Notes under the pieces: generated by a model
What the model was told of the DNA's origin: nothing
Seen by the model: the letters and a program-made list of their open reading frames with translations, nothing else
The model's database searches: none
Source of the DNA: Steinernema hermaphroditum
Taxonomy: Eukaryota; Nematoda; Chromadorea; Rhabditida; Steinernematidae
Reading direction: 5' to 3'
NCBI GenBank assembly: GCA_030435675.1
Contig: CM059622.1
Coordinates: 8,060,001 to 8,124,000 of the forward strand
DNA length: 64,000 nt
Part shown: in pieces, positions 32,681-44,010 of the stretch
Numbering within the stretch: position 1 is the first letter of the stretch
Layout of the letters: the number at the start of each line of letters is the position of its first letter
Program-made: the position numbers and the translations under genes

Positions 32681-33458
32681 TCGTGCCCGATCTTGTCTCT
32701 TTTGATCTTCGGTACTTCAGTTCTTGCTTTGTTTGAAGTCATATATCGAATTGAATCTCTTTGTGAAATTGCTTTTCCGCAAACCTCCCGCGGGGGGCCA
32801 TAGCGCTGTTTTGTTTTTGGGTCGTGAGGTCCCAGGCTCATTCCGATGGATGGTTATCTTTTTTTTGCGTCAGTCGTCGTAGAATTGCCGCCGTTATTGA
32901 TCAGTTCGGCTGGAAACGGCCCCAGGGCGGATGAAGAAGGACTTTTTCTGGTTCGTTAACTCGTTTGCTGAGTCTATTTCTGATCGATAAGCGTGATCCC
33001 AGCGGGTTTTTTTCGTTGCTCCCCGTGACGACGGGACTGCTATCAAGCGGATATGAATGCTAATGCCAGATTCGAGCAGTGATGAACGACGGGCGCCGGC
33101 CGTTCGCCGCATGGCCCATCTCATTTTACATAAATCGTTCAGAGGTTCCGCGAGTCAACAATTCGTATTTTCGCGAGATTCCGTGGTTTGAGAAGCCTTC
33201 GGTTAACGCCAAAAGAAACACCCGGAGCGCTTTGGCAGTGTCGTTCCCACAACAGCTGCTCGGACAACCCCTCCACCTGATTTTGTTTTTTATTTACAGT
33301 TAGGCTGCTCGTTTGTGATGCGACACTTAGTGATTTCTTGCGTTCTCTACCTTTCTATCTTATTCCCATTTGGACGTTTTCAGGAGTCCGTACTTGGGGA
33401 GAATTCGGTGTCCGTCCACGCGGATAACATGAAACAACTCTGATTGCTGCATTACACT
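32681..33458. other. Intergenic, upstream of mcu-1
   Basis: No gene recognised. It contains the probable promoter of mcu-1 and short poly-T runs only. Confidence 0.4.
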
Positions 33459-34706
33459 ATGCGCCACAAGATTCTCGTATCGTCTGTCCTACTTGGCCGC
33501 TGTCGCGTTCTGTCCACGGAATGCGCAAGTCACACCGTTTCTTCCGAGTGTTTTGACTCGTTTCGATTCAGGGTTATTCCTCCGTTGGCACCGGCTTGAT
33601 ACGGGAGAAGGAAAGTAGAGTTTCAGTTCGCTACGAGAAAGGACTTCCGATAGTTACCGTTCCACTTCCATCGCGCAGCGAGATGTGCCAGTTCTCGTTG
33701 CGGCCGATCAGTGATACGGTGGGTACTCTCTGCAAAAGTCTTTCCGATGAAGATAAGGGTATAGATTTCGTGGCTCTCTATAGTCAAGGCAAGACTCGGA
33801 GAAGGTCTCTCGTAGTGATTTTGGGTCTTTAGACGGAGTTCGCATCTCCAACAGCACTTCCATCGAACATCTGCTTCAGTTCCAGAACTTCCGCTTGAGG
33901 ATAAACGACGTTTTCTACGACGTCGAGGCGCCGCCATGTGAAAACCTGGAAAGCGTTTTGCTGAGCAACAGTTCTGAAAAATTACGAACATTGGACGATA
34001 TAAAAGTTAGTGCGGAATCGATTTCATCGATCAGATTGACCTTTTAGGTTACGGTAGCGTCGCTTCATGCGGTTTTGAACGTCGACGAGTATAAACTGGA
34101 TAGAGAAAGAACGTTATTAAAACGCTTAGAGGAAACAAAAGTAGCACTGAAGCCTTTGGAAGAGGTTTGGTTCGTGTTCCGGTTCTCTAATCGATTCAGA
34201 TCGTTCTAGAAGAAGAGAATTATAGATGAGGAGTGTGAGAAGAGGTCAGAACGAGTGCTGTGGGCCGGGTTTGCGGCCATGGGCTTACAAACGGGAATAT
34301 TTGCGCGGCTTACGTGGTGGGAGTACAGCTGGGACATAATGGAACCTGTAACGTAAGAGTTGCTTTCCGTTCTGTGTTTCATCTTATTTTTAGATACTTT
34401 GCTACCTACGCTACGGTAATTGGAACTCTGGGCTACTACATACTCACTCGGCAGCAATTTGAGTACCCAACTGCGCGTGGACATGTATTTTTCAGTCACT
34501 TTCACAAAATAGCTGTAAAGCACGATTTCAATATAGAGCGGTACAACCAACTGAAGCAGCTTGTGGAGGAGATAGAAAGAGATCTGGGTCGCCTAAGAGA
34601 CCCTCTGTACCAACATCTTCCGGCAAAACGGCTGTTTCATCTTATGCAGTTGGAGAAGACCAAGAAGGAGTGGGCGGCGGCGAAGAGACCAGAGGAGCGG
34701 AACTAG
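33459..34706 (+). CDS. mcu-1: Mitochondrial calcium uniporter (MCU)
   Basis: Encodes the pore subunit of the mitochondrial Ca2+ uniporter in the inner membrane. The first exon from ATG 33459 gives an Arg-rich presequence (MRHKILVSSVLLGRCRVLST). A 35-nt intron in phase joins it to the N-terminal domain (VRYEKGLPIVTVPLPSRSEM, GIDFVALYS). Coiled-coil exons follow (VASLHAVLNVDEYKLDRERT, KRLEETKVALKPLEE). TM1 is VLWAGFAAMGLQTGIFARLT, the selectivity filter is the intact WDIMEP motif in TWWEYSWDIMEPVTYF, and TM2 follows. The tail (NQLKQLVEEIERDLGRLRDP) matches MCU, not MCUb, since the filter and flanking residues are canonical. Stop 34704-34706. Confidence 0.95.
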
Positions 34707-35308
34707 CCAGATAGTTTGACATTGACGCACTGTTTCATGTACATACGTGCTACTTGAGGCTTTCGCAAAACCAATAGGTATCAAGATAAAGATTTCATGT
34801 CGGAGTTGCTGGGGGGTTATGGCATAGAGTATGGTGTGGCCGTGGCAACTGTCGCCTCTGGCATTGTGCATTGGTGGTATGAGTATGGTATGAGCTCCGA
34901 GGTGGGAAGTGGGGGCGAACATGGGGTAGAGTGGGTTGCATCGCGACGAGGGGCGTTGAAGGGGAATGCTTGGTCCTGCCACGATTTTCGTTAGACAGAC
35001 TCTTGTCGAACCGCACGCACACGCAGCCGCGTCGCCGCGGCGTTTTCTACTCTTTCGAGGATTCTCGTGGGGTCGGCGTTTTGTGGCACGTCCGGTCAGG
35101 GTCAGAAGCCTGTGCAGGTCGCGAGGGGGACGGCTCGATGGCTTCGGACGCGTTTGCTTCCCATTTTGCGCGGCAGGACTGATCGATTGGCCGGGAAACG
35201 GCTTCCTTTTCTGGTATTCTCACCCTTCGGTTACATTTCGTTTTCGTCCTGGTCGTTGCCTCGTTTCGATTCATGAGCGATGTGGCTATTCAGCTTCTCT
35301 GTTTTCAG
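34707..35308. other. Intergenic between mcu-1 and cox-5B
   Basis: No supported gene. GGTCCTGCCACGAT occurs at about 34971 and matches part of the arm of the palindrome at 15416-15598, so a remnant of that family may lie here. Positions 35230-35308 contain a TTTTCAG acceptor directly before the cox-5B ATG, which would fit either a 5' UTR intron or a trans-splice site. Confidence 0.4.
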
Positions 35309-35862
35309 ATGGCTCAATTATCCGCTCGTGTTATTTTTACCAGCCTCATGAAGGGTCAGCGCAAGGCTGTATCCAGCGTTATTGCCCAGCGAACGTACGC
35401 CACGGAAGCCAACCCAGAAGACTATGGTTATTGTAAGCTGGAAGTTTCGTTTTTTCCGCATTTATCGATGATCTCTTGTTTAGACCCGGACCCTCTTGAG
35501 CACGCCACCGGCCGCGAAAAGAAGATGCTCTTGGCCCGTCTTGCCGGAGATGACGTGTGTTTCTGAATATGTGGTGGATCTATCTCAACCCTGTTTTAGC
35601 GTTACGAACCCAAGGTTTACTACCGCGCCGAGTTCTCTACGAAGGAAAAGCCCAATCTTGTCCCCTCGCACTTCAACGACCGCATTGTCGGCTGCATGTG
35701 TAAGGAGCCTTGAAATCATAACCAGGTCTCACCGTTCGCATTGGTTTAGGCGAACCTGACAGCGGCCACGTCAATTTCATGACTATTCGTAAGGGAGCTC
35801 CTAAGCGTTGCGAATGCGGACACTGGTTCAAGGCCATTGATGCTGATCCGGAATCCGTTTAA
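35309..35862 (+). CDS. cox-5B: Cytochrome c oxidase subunit 5B
   Basis: Encodes the zinc-binding nuclear subunit of complex IV in the mitochondrial matrix face. Four short exons. Presequence MAQLSARVIFTSLMKG, then DPDPLEHATGREKKMLLARL (the conserved COX5B start of the mature domain), KVYYRAEFSTKEKPNLVPSH, DRIVGCMC and GEPDSGHVNFMTIRKGAP, ending RCECGHWFKAIDAD. The CxC...CxCG zinc ligands (GCMC, RCECGHW) are present, as in the family. ATG at 35309 follows an acceptor-like TTTTCAG immediately; stop 35860-35862. Length near 125-130 residues is normal. Confidence 0.95.
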
Positions 35863-36285
35863 ACCTCTCTGTAATTACTATACTAGAGGAAGTGTTTGAT
35901 CTAGCGATAAAGTGTAAATCTGTGGTTTTTCTGTCGCTCGACACTTCTAAGGCGAATAACCATTTTGGTCCAGTGGGGGGAGGTTTTGCGGGGCGTCGTC
36001 TCACTCCTCATGCGTCAAGAGCAGTCGATTTGATAGATTTATTTTCTTCAGGTTTTCAAACTGTACAAACAATTATGCGATATTGTATTGTTATGGGATA
36101 TATAGATGGGAGTCGCTCAAGAATGAGCCGGTCATTCCTGAAAGCTGGAGAGAAAAGCATTGAGACCGTTTCGGAAAACAACAGATAGTATTTTAGCTAA
36201 TAAATAGGCGGGAGTGAGACAACAACAATAAATAAATGCGTCAACGGGAAGAGATAAAACATTTCCTCCATGATTACATTCATGA
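35863..36285. other. Convergent 3' spacer
   Basis: Between the cox-5B stop and the convergent TLC-domain gene. AATAAATAGG and AATAAATAAATG (about 36200-36240) probably serve as polyadenylation signals. No gene. Confidence 0.4.
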
Positions 36286-37409
36286 TCAAACAACTTCAGT
36301 GTGACCATTAGCTACATTCGATAACAATGAGGCGGCGTTAGTATTGGTCGCTTCAGCAGGCGCTCTTCCGCTCTCCAGGTCGTCTTCTGTTTCGTCTTCT
36401 TCCTCGTCGTCCGCATCAACATCACCATCGGCTTGGGGGTTGTTAGGACGTGTGCGACGGCGCTTCTTACCGAGTAGTCCGTCCGCGGCCATCACGCGGT
36501 AGCAGAGGATGGTGTTCGTGGTTGCCAGTGAAAAGATGACAACGAAGGTAACGACAGTGATATACCATTCCATGAACCAGGCGTTCGTGACCTGCCAGTA
36601 AATGAGATACGCACTGACGGCCATCCGGAAGACCATGAAGGTTGAGATATTCAGCAAGGCGATGAAACGGAACCCAGTTGACTTCTTCGACACGCCGTAG
36701 AGATTCATGAGTGACCGGGAATGGAGGAAAATGCTGTTCAGCTCCATGAGAAGACCGCAGATGACGACTCCGAGGAATTTTCCGGTGAAGCAGTAGGTCG
36801 AAAAAGCCGTCAGGACGATCACGTGATGAAAGAGCAGTTCTAGAATGCGCACAGATCGTTCGTTGACGAGTAGGTCGACCAAGTCGTGCAGAAGATATCC
36901 GGTGGTCAAAACCAACTAAAATCATATAATGATCACGAAAAGTGTTGCAAATCTGCATACCAGTAGCCTTGGGCGTTCATCATCGAAATGAACCATATCA
37001 TCGATCAGCTTCTGGAGAATTAATAAACAATATAACGCCCAAAATCCGGAAACGGCGGAATGTACCAATGATACGAGCTCATTGGATATTCTCCACTTCT
37101 TATTCGGAGGTACATTCTGAAAAGGAGAGATATAATCTGAACGAGATCGGCGCGTCTACCTGAAGAGATTTGCTGTCGCGGGTATTTTGATTGCGGGCGC
37201 CTCGAGGGAAATTGAAGTAGGAGAAGGTTCGAAAAGTACACCGCCCAAATAAGTACCTGCAACATACGGTTACTTAAATGGCTGCACGGCTGGAGCACAA
37301 ACCATCGGACGGCAAACTGGAGTAGCCTGAAGCAAATAAAGGATAGCAGCACCTGAGCAGGACCCTTCAAGTAGAGTGCGTACTCCCGAACCGTTGTTAC
37401 GTCCCACAT
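36286..37409 (-). CDS. TLC-domain membrane protein (TLCD4/TMEM56-like)
   Basis: Encodes a multi-pass TRAM-LAG1-CLN8 domain protein, a class linked to lipid or ceramide handling. Starts at ATG 37409 (MWDVTTVREYALYLKGPAQV). TLC signatures include LVLTTGYLLHDLVDLLVNER, LLFHHVIVLTAFSTYCFTGK, GLLMELNSIFLHSRSLMN and FRIAVSAYLIYWQ-like helices. The LHDLVD and HHxxxL histidines typical of the family are there. The C-terminal tail is acidic and low complexity (DADDEEEDETEDD). The fold assignment is firm; the substrate is unknown, and TLCD4 is my best guess over ceramide synthase because the ceramide-synthase Lag motif (HHxxDD-type with homeodomain) is absent. Confidence 0.82.
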
Positions 37410-38874
37410 TTCCGCCGGAGCCGGAACCTGCAATACCACTACAGTCCAGGGCTGACTAAGGACACAGCGTTAAATGCACGGAGAACAATGCAAAACGGCT
37501 CATTAAACACGTAAAGTAGAAGGACACTGTGATCCGATTGGCAAAGCTTCGGGAAGTTCCATTTATAGTGACATAAGCGACTGAGAATGCTTATATGCTC
37601 ACGCGGTTGAGCAGCGCGACAGATGACCAGATGGAGATAAGAGGGACGGAGTCAAGAGCCTCCAGACGCAGTAAAAATAAGGCGTGACCGCGGGTCGCCA
37701 GACGAAACTTATAAATAGGCGCGAAAGTGACGTCCAATTTCTAGCGCCAGAAGATGCTAATATGGAAATGGATCGACTGATCAGGTTGTGAGCAGAAAAT
37801 CGGAAGTGACAACGAAGATTTTGCGACAGCGAGAAACTAAACAGCTGTGTCACAACGGCATTCTAGCCGCAAGGCTGATCAGTAGTGGACATAAACGTCA
37901 AAACACGTGGCAGCGGCGGAAAACGACACGAAATGCGTCACCGAAGCGACACTTATTAGTCCTGACACAGCGATGATTTACAGCGCATCGAGAGCGGCTA
38001 TAAAGAGGCTCGCTTTTAAACAAATAAAACAAAAAAGAAGCGCAAATACGCTAATCGCGCCATCCAGGACGTGTTATCACTTCGAAGCGCTAGGTCACCC
38101 CATACGCCCTGGAAGAGGAACTGGCGACGGACAGGTCCTCCCACGCCCAACCGCTCATTTAATTACGACACCTACAAGTGAGTCGCAGAGGAATCTTCCA
38201 GACCAAGAGAGCCCAGACGTCTACCAAGAAAATTAGACCTCCAAAGGAGACGAGACTACGCTGCCTGATGGACTTGGAATCGATCTTCGTGAGAACCCAA
38301 AAGAGGCCCAACAGAGCGCTGAATGAGTTCTAGGAAAGTTCACGGACAGAGCACACTTCCCACTCGACGCCAGAGGAAGATAAATCGACGATGGGTCCTC
38401 TCCTGTCGACGCTTCGACCGGAAAAAAGGAAATTCGGGGAATTAACGCTGAAAGTGACTCAGCGTTCCCACGTGTTCAGAGAAGCGCCGCGACACAACTC
38501 CACGAGAACACACGAGGGGCACAAGACGCGCGGTGGTCAGAAGGATTGCGGCGACGCGATTATCGAACGAGAACATCTCGGCCGGTTCATAGTGGCGACA
38601 GCATAGTGCGGCAACACTGACACTGCGCGATGAAAGATCAATTATCCGATGCAACGGGACGATACTAATCGCCTCCGCGGACAGCCCCCTGGGGATGAGC
38701 GCCTCTAGTTCGTCGTTCTAATGAAATTAGGAAAACGACGTCCTCGCAATCTCCTTTGGTGGCGGAGGAGGGGAGGGACACCCTCCGAATGGGATGCTTT
38801 CCCGCGCAAAAGCGAGCGGCGTTGCCAGGCGACCCTCGGGGGAGCAGAGCTCAGGAGAGCTCGGACCCGCGGCG
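37410..38874. other. 1.5-kb intergenic region
   Basis: No gene recognised. TATAAATAGGCGCG at about 37709 could be a core promoter on the plus strand. The rest up to the WD40 gene has short open frames only. Confidence 0.35.
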
Positions 38875-40180
38875 ATGGAGTGGACGAGAAGCGCTTCGGT
38901 GGTCGTGGAGTCTTCGTGGCAGAAGGTGCGCGAGTCGGTGGAGTCGACAACGGCGACGGACCCGATCGCCGCGGAGTCCCGTGGAGTGGATCCTCTGGAG
39001 AACGTGGAGGTCGGGTGCCAAACGGGAGCGGAAACGGAGGCCGATGCGCCGCGCACCGATGCGAAAGACGTGAAGATCGAGGAAGCGACGCTTTCGCTCT
39101 TCCTGGACGCGTTCCGTGAGAACGAACGACTCCAGAAGCCCCTCAAACGCTACGACGACTTCCGCGCCGCCTCTCAGAAGCTCGTCCTCGTCGAAACGAA
39201 GCAGCTCGACCTGCCGAAGGTAACCCGAGCGCCCCGGAGAAAGCTAAGAGATGCCTAGAATGCGCCGTTTCCCGTCGTCGGCATCGAGTGCGGCCAGAAC
39301 GGACGCGCAGCGATCCTCTACGGTGAGCGGAGCCACGAATCCTGGTGTGCCCACGACGGCCGTGTCGTCCTTTGGCACTATCGCCAGGCTGACAGCGTCC
39401 ACCTCGCCTCCTGCCCCACCGTGGCCCGCTACGGCAAGCTACCGTATCTGCTGGCGGTGGGAGCGGCCTCGGGACAGATTCTGCTGATTGGGGAAGGCGA
39501 GATGCTCTCGACGAACCAGGTGCACCGGTACGGTGTCGCCGGTCTCGAGTGGCTCGGCGCCCAGAAGATCGTCTCTGCCGCCGTCGACGGCGAGATCGTC
39601 GTTTCCGCCGTATCCTCTGTGGAGCAGATGCTGAATCCCCTCCGGCGCCTCTCCCTGGGCATCGGCGACCTCCCGAGGACCCTCCGGCGCGCCGCTGTCT
39701 TAGGTGCATCCACGGGAGTCTCCGCGATGTGCCTCGACGCCGCCTCAGGGTCGATCTTCGTCGCCGGCGACATCGGCGCCATCTGGAGCCTCGACCTGAA
39801 AACCATGAAGGCGTCGCCCGCCGGCGCCGATCCCGACGGCATCGACGCGCTCCTCCACAACATGGTGTACGGTAGGCGTACCCCAGCGATTACCGTAACC
39901 CGGTAGTTCAGTGACGCCCTCGCAGGACGTCAAGTGGATGAGCGACGCAATGACGGCGGAGCCCCTCGGAATCCGCGCGGACCGGCACTGCAGCTCCACC
40001 GCCGGGATCTGCGTCTTCAGCAACGACCACGAGACGATCGTGTACGATCTGAAGGCGTGCGCCGTCATCTACCACGACTCGCAGCACCTCCAGGCGGCCG
40101 GCTTCAGCCCTGGCAACGAACTCGTAGTGATCGACGACCAGTGGCGCCTCCGTTGGTTTGACGTCAACTACACCGGCTGA
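38875..40180 (+). CDS. WD40 protein, dynein-2 intermediate chain-like
   Basis: N-terminal segment is acidic with VEVGCQTGAETEADA, a CQT/xQT patch like the light-chain-binding region of dynein intermediate chains. A helical stretch follows (LFLDAFRENERLQKPLKRYD). After an intron comes a beta-propeller with VVGIECGQNGRAAILY, VGAASGQILLIGEGE, ASGSIFVAGDIGAIWSLDL, GICVFSNDHETIVYDLKA and GFSPGNELVVIDDQWRLRWF. Short helix plus QT motif plus propeller resembles DYNC2I2 (WDR34), which carries retrograde IFT cargo in cilia. Only about five blades are obvious and no diagnostic residue set can be checked by eye. ATG 38875 is used; an in-frame ATG at 38794 is possible. Stop 40178-40180. Codons are very GC-rich. 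Confidence 0.6.
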
Positions 40181-40524
40181 AGCCTATTTTCTTCTTGCGT
40201 CCTTCTTTGATAAACTTCCTTCCACATTGGTTACCGATCTCTGGGTCCTTACTGCATCCTTGTGCGGGAAGAGTATCTTCCTTCTTTTCGACGGTTCTTT
40301 CCGATCCTCACGTGTTCGCATCCGAAGTTCTTTCTCCTCCCAGATTACGGTCTTCAAAACAATCTTCCACTTCCACCGCTTCCACCTCGTTCGAACAGCT
40401 GACAGAGACCGGTGATTTCTGTGTGGGACCACAGGGAAACATCGACCCTAGACAGCGCCTTTTCTAGATTCGGAAGCGTCCGTCGTTCGCCGACGCCACG
40501 TCAGAATCCGGAAACCAGAAGCCG
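40181..40524. other. Spacer between WD40 and MFSD13A genes
   Basis: AT/CT-rich with no recognisable gene. Likely holds the 3' end of one gene and the 5' UTR of the next, same-strand gene. Confidence 0.4.
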
Positions 40525-42232
40525 ATGGCGATCCCCCGGATCCGCACTGCTCACGCGGCACTTTGCGTAGGCCAGTTTGCGCTGAGCCTCATGCAGGCTA
40601 TGTTCATGTTCTACTACGTTAAGGTTCGTTTCGGGAACATTTTGGCGTTCCGGGTTTTCTTCAGATCTCGTGCGACCAGCACTTTAGGTGTTCCTGAACG
40701 TCTTAAAATTGGATCAGTGGTGGTTCAATGTCGCCCAGGCACTCTTCATGGTGTGGAACGCCGTCAACGATCCTCTCTTCGGCTACATTCAGGTGACTCT
40801 CGTTCTCTTCTGCGTCTTGCACTCATCTACTTTAGGACACTAGCAAAACCTGGATGTCCGACAAGCGGAAGGTCTTCACTAACTTTGGTCCTCTCATGGC
40901 GGCTTCGTTTGCGTTCCTCTGGATCCCGTTCGACAGACAGTCTGGTGGCGCTCTCGAAGGTCTCCACCTCATCATCGGTCTCTTTTTATACGACGCCTTC
41001 TACAGGTTTGTGCCTTCGCAGTTCACTGTAGAACTGCTACCTTCAGCTGTGTGGGCGTAGCGTGGAGTGCGCTCTTCGCGGAATCGAGGGAGCGCGTTAC
41101 CGCCATGAAGTTCTCGCAGTTCGCCATTCTCATCTCCATCAACATTCTCCCCGTCGCCGAGAGAGTTTCCCACAGCCTTGATGTAACTCTACGCCTTGGT
41201 CGACCGCATTTAGAGTGACTTATTGCAGAACTTCGAAGCGTTCCAGTGCTTGGGGATTGCCGTTGCGATAGTTTCCGGATTCTGCCTTTTCTTGGTGGGG
41301 ACCTATCAAAGCAAGCGGAAACTTTTGCTGCCCGAGCGGTTACTCGACGACGAGGGCGAATCGATGACAAGCTATTCGTTCTCCGGAGTATTGAAGGTCA
41401 CTAAGGAAATCGTCTTTGCCCGCGATTTCCAGTGCCTCGCGGCCATAAACTTCATCCACAACTGCAGGTAAGTGCATGTCCGGACTCCGCAGCCTTTTGT
41501 CACACCTCTTCCTTCAGATCAGTTGCTCACTTGAATTTCGCATCCATCGCCACGGAAATCCTGATTCCCGAGACGTATTTGGCCAAAGGTTCTTTCCAAA
41601 TGAGTGCCTTCTATGCGGTGTGCACGCTTGCTCCGCAGCTCGTCGTTATTTTGAGCGGAGATGTTGTGAATCGCCAGGGACCCTTCCGAATGATGATGCT
41701 CAGCTTCGTCACCTCGGTGCTCTCCGCGCTCGGCTTCTTCTTCTTCTCCTCGCACCCGTACCTCATCATGCTCTTCATGTTCGTCGACAGCATCACGGTG
41801 CACTCGGCGGGACCGCTGTTCAACGTCCTTTTCGCCGAATTCATCGACGACGATGCGAAGCGACACAACAGGAAGTGGGAGAATGGGCCTTTCCTCCCCG
41901 TTCATGTGTTTTCTTTGCAGGTCGCCACTGTCTTCGCTGATCTTCAGCATTAACGCTCTAGTTGTGAAGCCTGCGCAGTCTCTGGCGCCCGTTGCCATTA
42001 TCACTATTCTGAATCTGCATGATTACGGGGTTTGAAAGTCCTTCAGAAAGTGCTTCATGAAGTGCTTTAGAAATACAAGACGGACCACGAGACGACGGCT
42101 GATCTGTACGAGTGGATGAAGCTCATCATCTACTCGACTCCCTTCCTTTTGGGCGGCGCACAGTGGATCCTCTTCAGAAGGTACACACTGAAGCACCGGA
42201 ACATCGTCACCAACAAGAGTCCGGAGTTGTGA
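40525..42232 (+). CDS. MFS transporter, TMEM180/MFSD13A family
   Basis: A multi-exon major facilitator superfamily-type protein with about 12 membrane helices. Exon 1: GQFALSLMQAMFMFYYVKV. Exon 2 carries FNVAQALFMVWNAVNDPLFG, the NDPLFGY signature of the GPH/MFSD13A group, followed by KRKVFTNFGPLMAASFAF. Later exons: GLFLYDAFY, AWSALFAESR, CLGIAVAIVSGFCLFLVGTY, a loop (QSKRKLLLPERLLDDEGESM), MMMLSFVTSVLSALGFFFFS and VDSITVHSAGPLFNVLF. The protein ends NKSPEL (TGA 42230-42232). Substrate unknown. Start at ATG 40525 follows a short spacer. Confidence 0.85.
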
Positions 42233-42594
42233 ACGGGAGCGGGTCCATCCTTCCAGCTGTGATATCGTTCGCTTTACTAGTTGTACATAATAACATCGGG
42301 TGGAGTAATTTGTAAACGACGGAAGACTCTCTCGTTAGCAGGCGCCACACGTGCGCATGTGGCAGTCGACAATGTCATTATGGATGTTCATTGGGGGGAC
42401 AGGGAAATGGCCGCCAACGCTAATTGGGCCTCGGAGTCGAACAACTCTGGACATTTATTGGTGGCATAGAGAAGCCGCAGAAAACACTCTGGGGCGAGAA
42501 AGGAAGCCCTCGGAGGGATCGGGGGAAGCGGAAAGGAAAGTGGAGCTACCGTAGTCAATAATTTATCCTTTATTTACAGATGATAAGGTGTAAA
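42233..42594. other. Convergent 3' spacer
   Basis: Between the MFSD13A-like gene and the convergent Rab27 gene. TATTTACAG near 42572 lies next to the Rab27 stop but is not used as far as I can read. No gene. Confidence 0.4.
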
Positions 42595-43545
42595 TCAGCA
42601 GTTTGCGCAGTAGGTGCTCGCGGAGGGGGAGAGCGAATGGTCGATGCTGATGCCGCCGCCTGGAAAGAACTCTGTGAGGGGCTCGGGGTCGTCGCCTACC
42701 GCCTTCGATGGGCATCTGATCCGTGTCCACGGTTTGGTTTATTCGCTGCATCACCATATCGAGGAGACAGTCCACCGACTTCTCCACGTGCGTCGATGTG
42801 CACGCCGAGGTCTCGAAGTACGGTAGGCCGAGCTGGTCGGCTAGCTGCTTCGCCCGCGCGGTGCTCACCTGGCGCCGGTTTTCGAGATCCGCCTTGTTCC
42901 CGCAGAGGATGATGTCCGGGGCGTCGCAGTAGGCGTGCACCTGGGACCGGTACAGTACCCCGGGAAAAAGGGCCTACCTTGAGCTGCGAGAGCCAGTCGC
43001 GGATGTTGAGGAAGGACTGCTCGTTGGTGATGTCGAAGATGAGGATGAATCCCATGGCGTCGCGGAAGAAGGCCGTCGTTAGCGAGCGGAATCTGAAGAG
43101 GGGACGCGTTTCGGGACCCGTGCAGGACTGACCTCTCTTGTCCCGCCGTGTCCCAGAGCTGGAGAAGGACCCGCTGTCCCCGGCCGCCGAATCCCCCGCG
43201 CGCACTCTTGTACACCTGAGCAAACAGCGTTATCGCCGGAGGCGAGCGCCACTCACCACTTTCTTCTCCTTGAAGTCGATGCCGACCGTCGAGATGAACT
43301 GGCCCGTGAACGTGTTGTCCGTGTAGCGGTGCTGCAACCGAAGCGTCAGAAGGCCTAATCGGGCGTGCTTCCCCAATGCGGGCACTAAGTGGGCCGACGG
43401 CCGAAACGCCGAATCCGAAGCGATGAATAATGCATCGACGTCGGTAGCGTTGGGCCAGAATCGGGACACTTACGAGGAAGGACGTCTTGCCGACTCCAGA
43501 ATCGCCGAGCGCGAGGAACTTTATCAAGTAGTCGTAGTCGGCCAT
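42595..43545 (-). CDS. aex-6: Small GTPase Rab27 (AEX-6)
   Basis: A five-or-more-exon Rab gene. G1 is [11 protein letters not shown] after [13 protein letters not shown], a Rab27 N terminus. Switch regions read [20 protein letters not shown], with the Rab27-specific insert [20 protein letters not shown], then [21 protein letters not shown]4 is [11 protein letters not shown] and G5 is ETSA. The C-terminal part reads [19 protein letters not shown]. Splicing out a GTAGGC...TTTCCAG intron gives the end ASTYCANC and TGA at 42595-42597. Rab27 drives dense-core vesicle and secretory-granule exocytosis; in C. elegans aex-6 acts in the intestinal defecation programme. The CxxC-type tail is unusual, since Rab27 normally ends CxC. 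Confidence 0.93.
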
Positions 43546-44010
43546 TGTTTCCTCGAGGCGATCGATCAGAGAGAAGTGAGGAGGACTCAGAGACGTGGCG
43601 TCTTTCCGAAGAAGGGCCGCCGCTCGACTCGCCCGCGGCGCTGTCGCTGACGGCCGCAGCGCGCCGCGGCGGGGGCGGACCTCTCCACCGCCGAAATGGA
43701 TACACTCCGATCAATTCCGAGAAAAATCCAATGAAAGCCCCGGCGGCGCTTTGTTGCTTCCAAATGGCCAATTGGCGGTACCTCTCCGGGCCTTCACACC
43801 TCTTCCCGCGCATCCCTGGCCTTCCAGGGGCCTCCCAGAGACCCTCCGCACCCGGGCCGCCGGAGAAACACAAACAAGAACGCCGACTCCCATTAGGAGA
43901 TATTAAACCCGGCTCTTCGCTTCACTTCCCCGGGCCAACCGCAGGCATATAATACAATTACCGTAACCCTTGAGGCAGTATAAAAAAGCAAACCCCTCAG
44001 CACACTGGCC
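43546..44010. other. Intergenic upstream of Rab27
   Basis: GC-rich upstream sequence with TACCGTAACC at about 43966, the same decamer family seen in introns elsewhere. No gene recognised. Confidence 0.4.
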
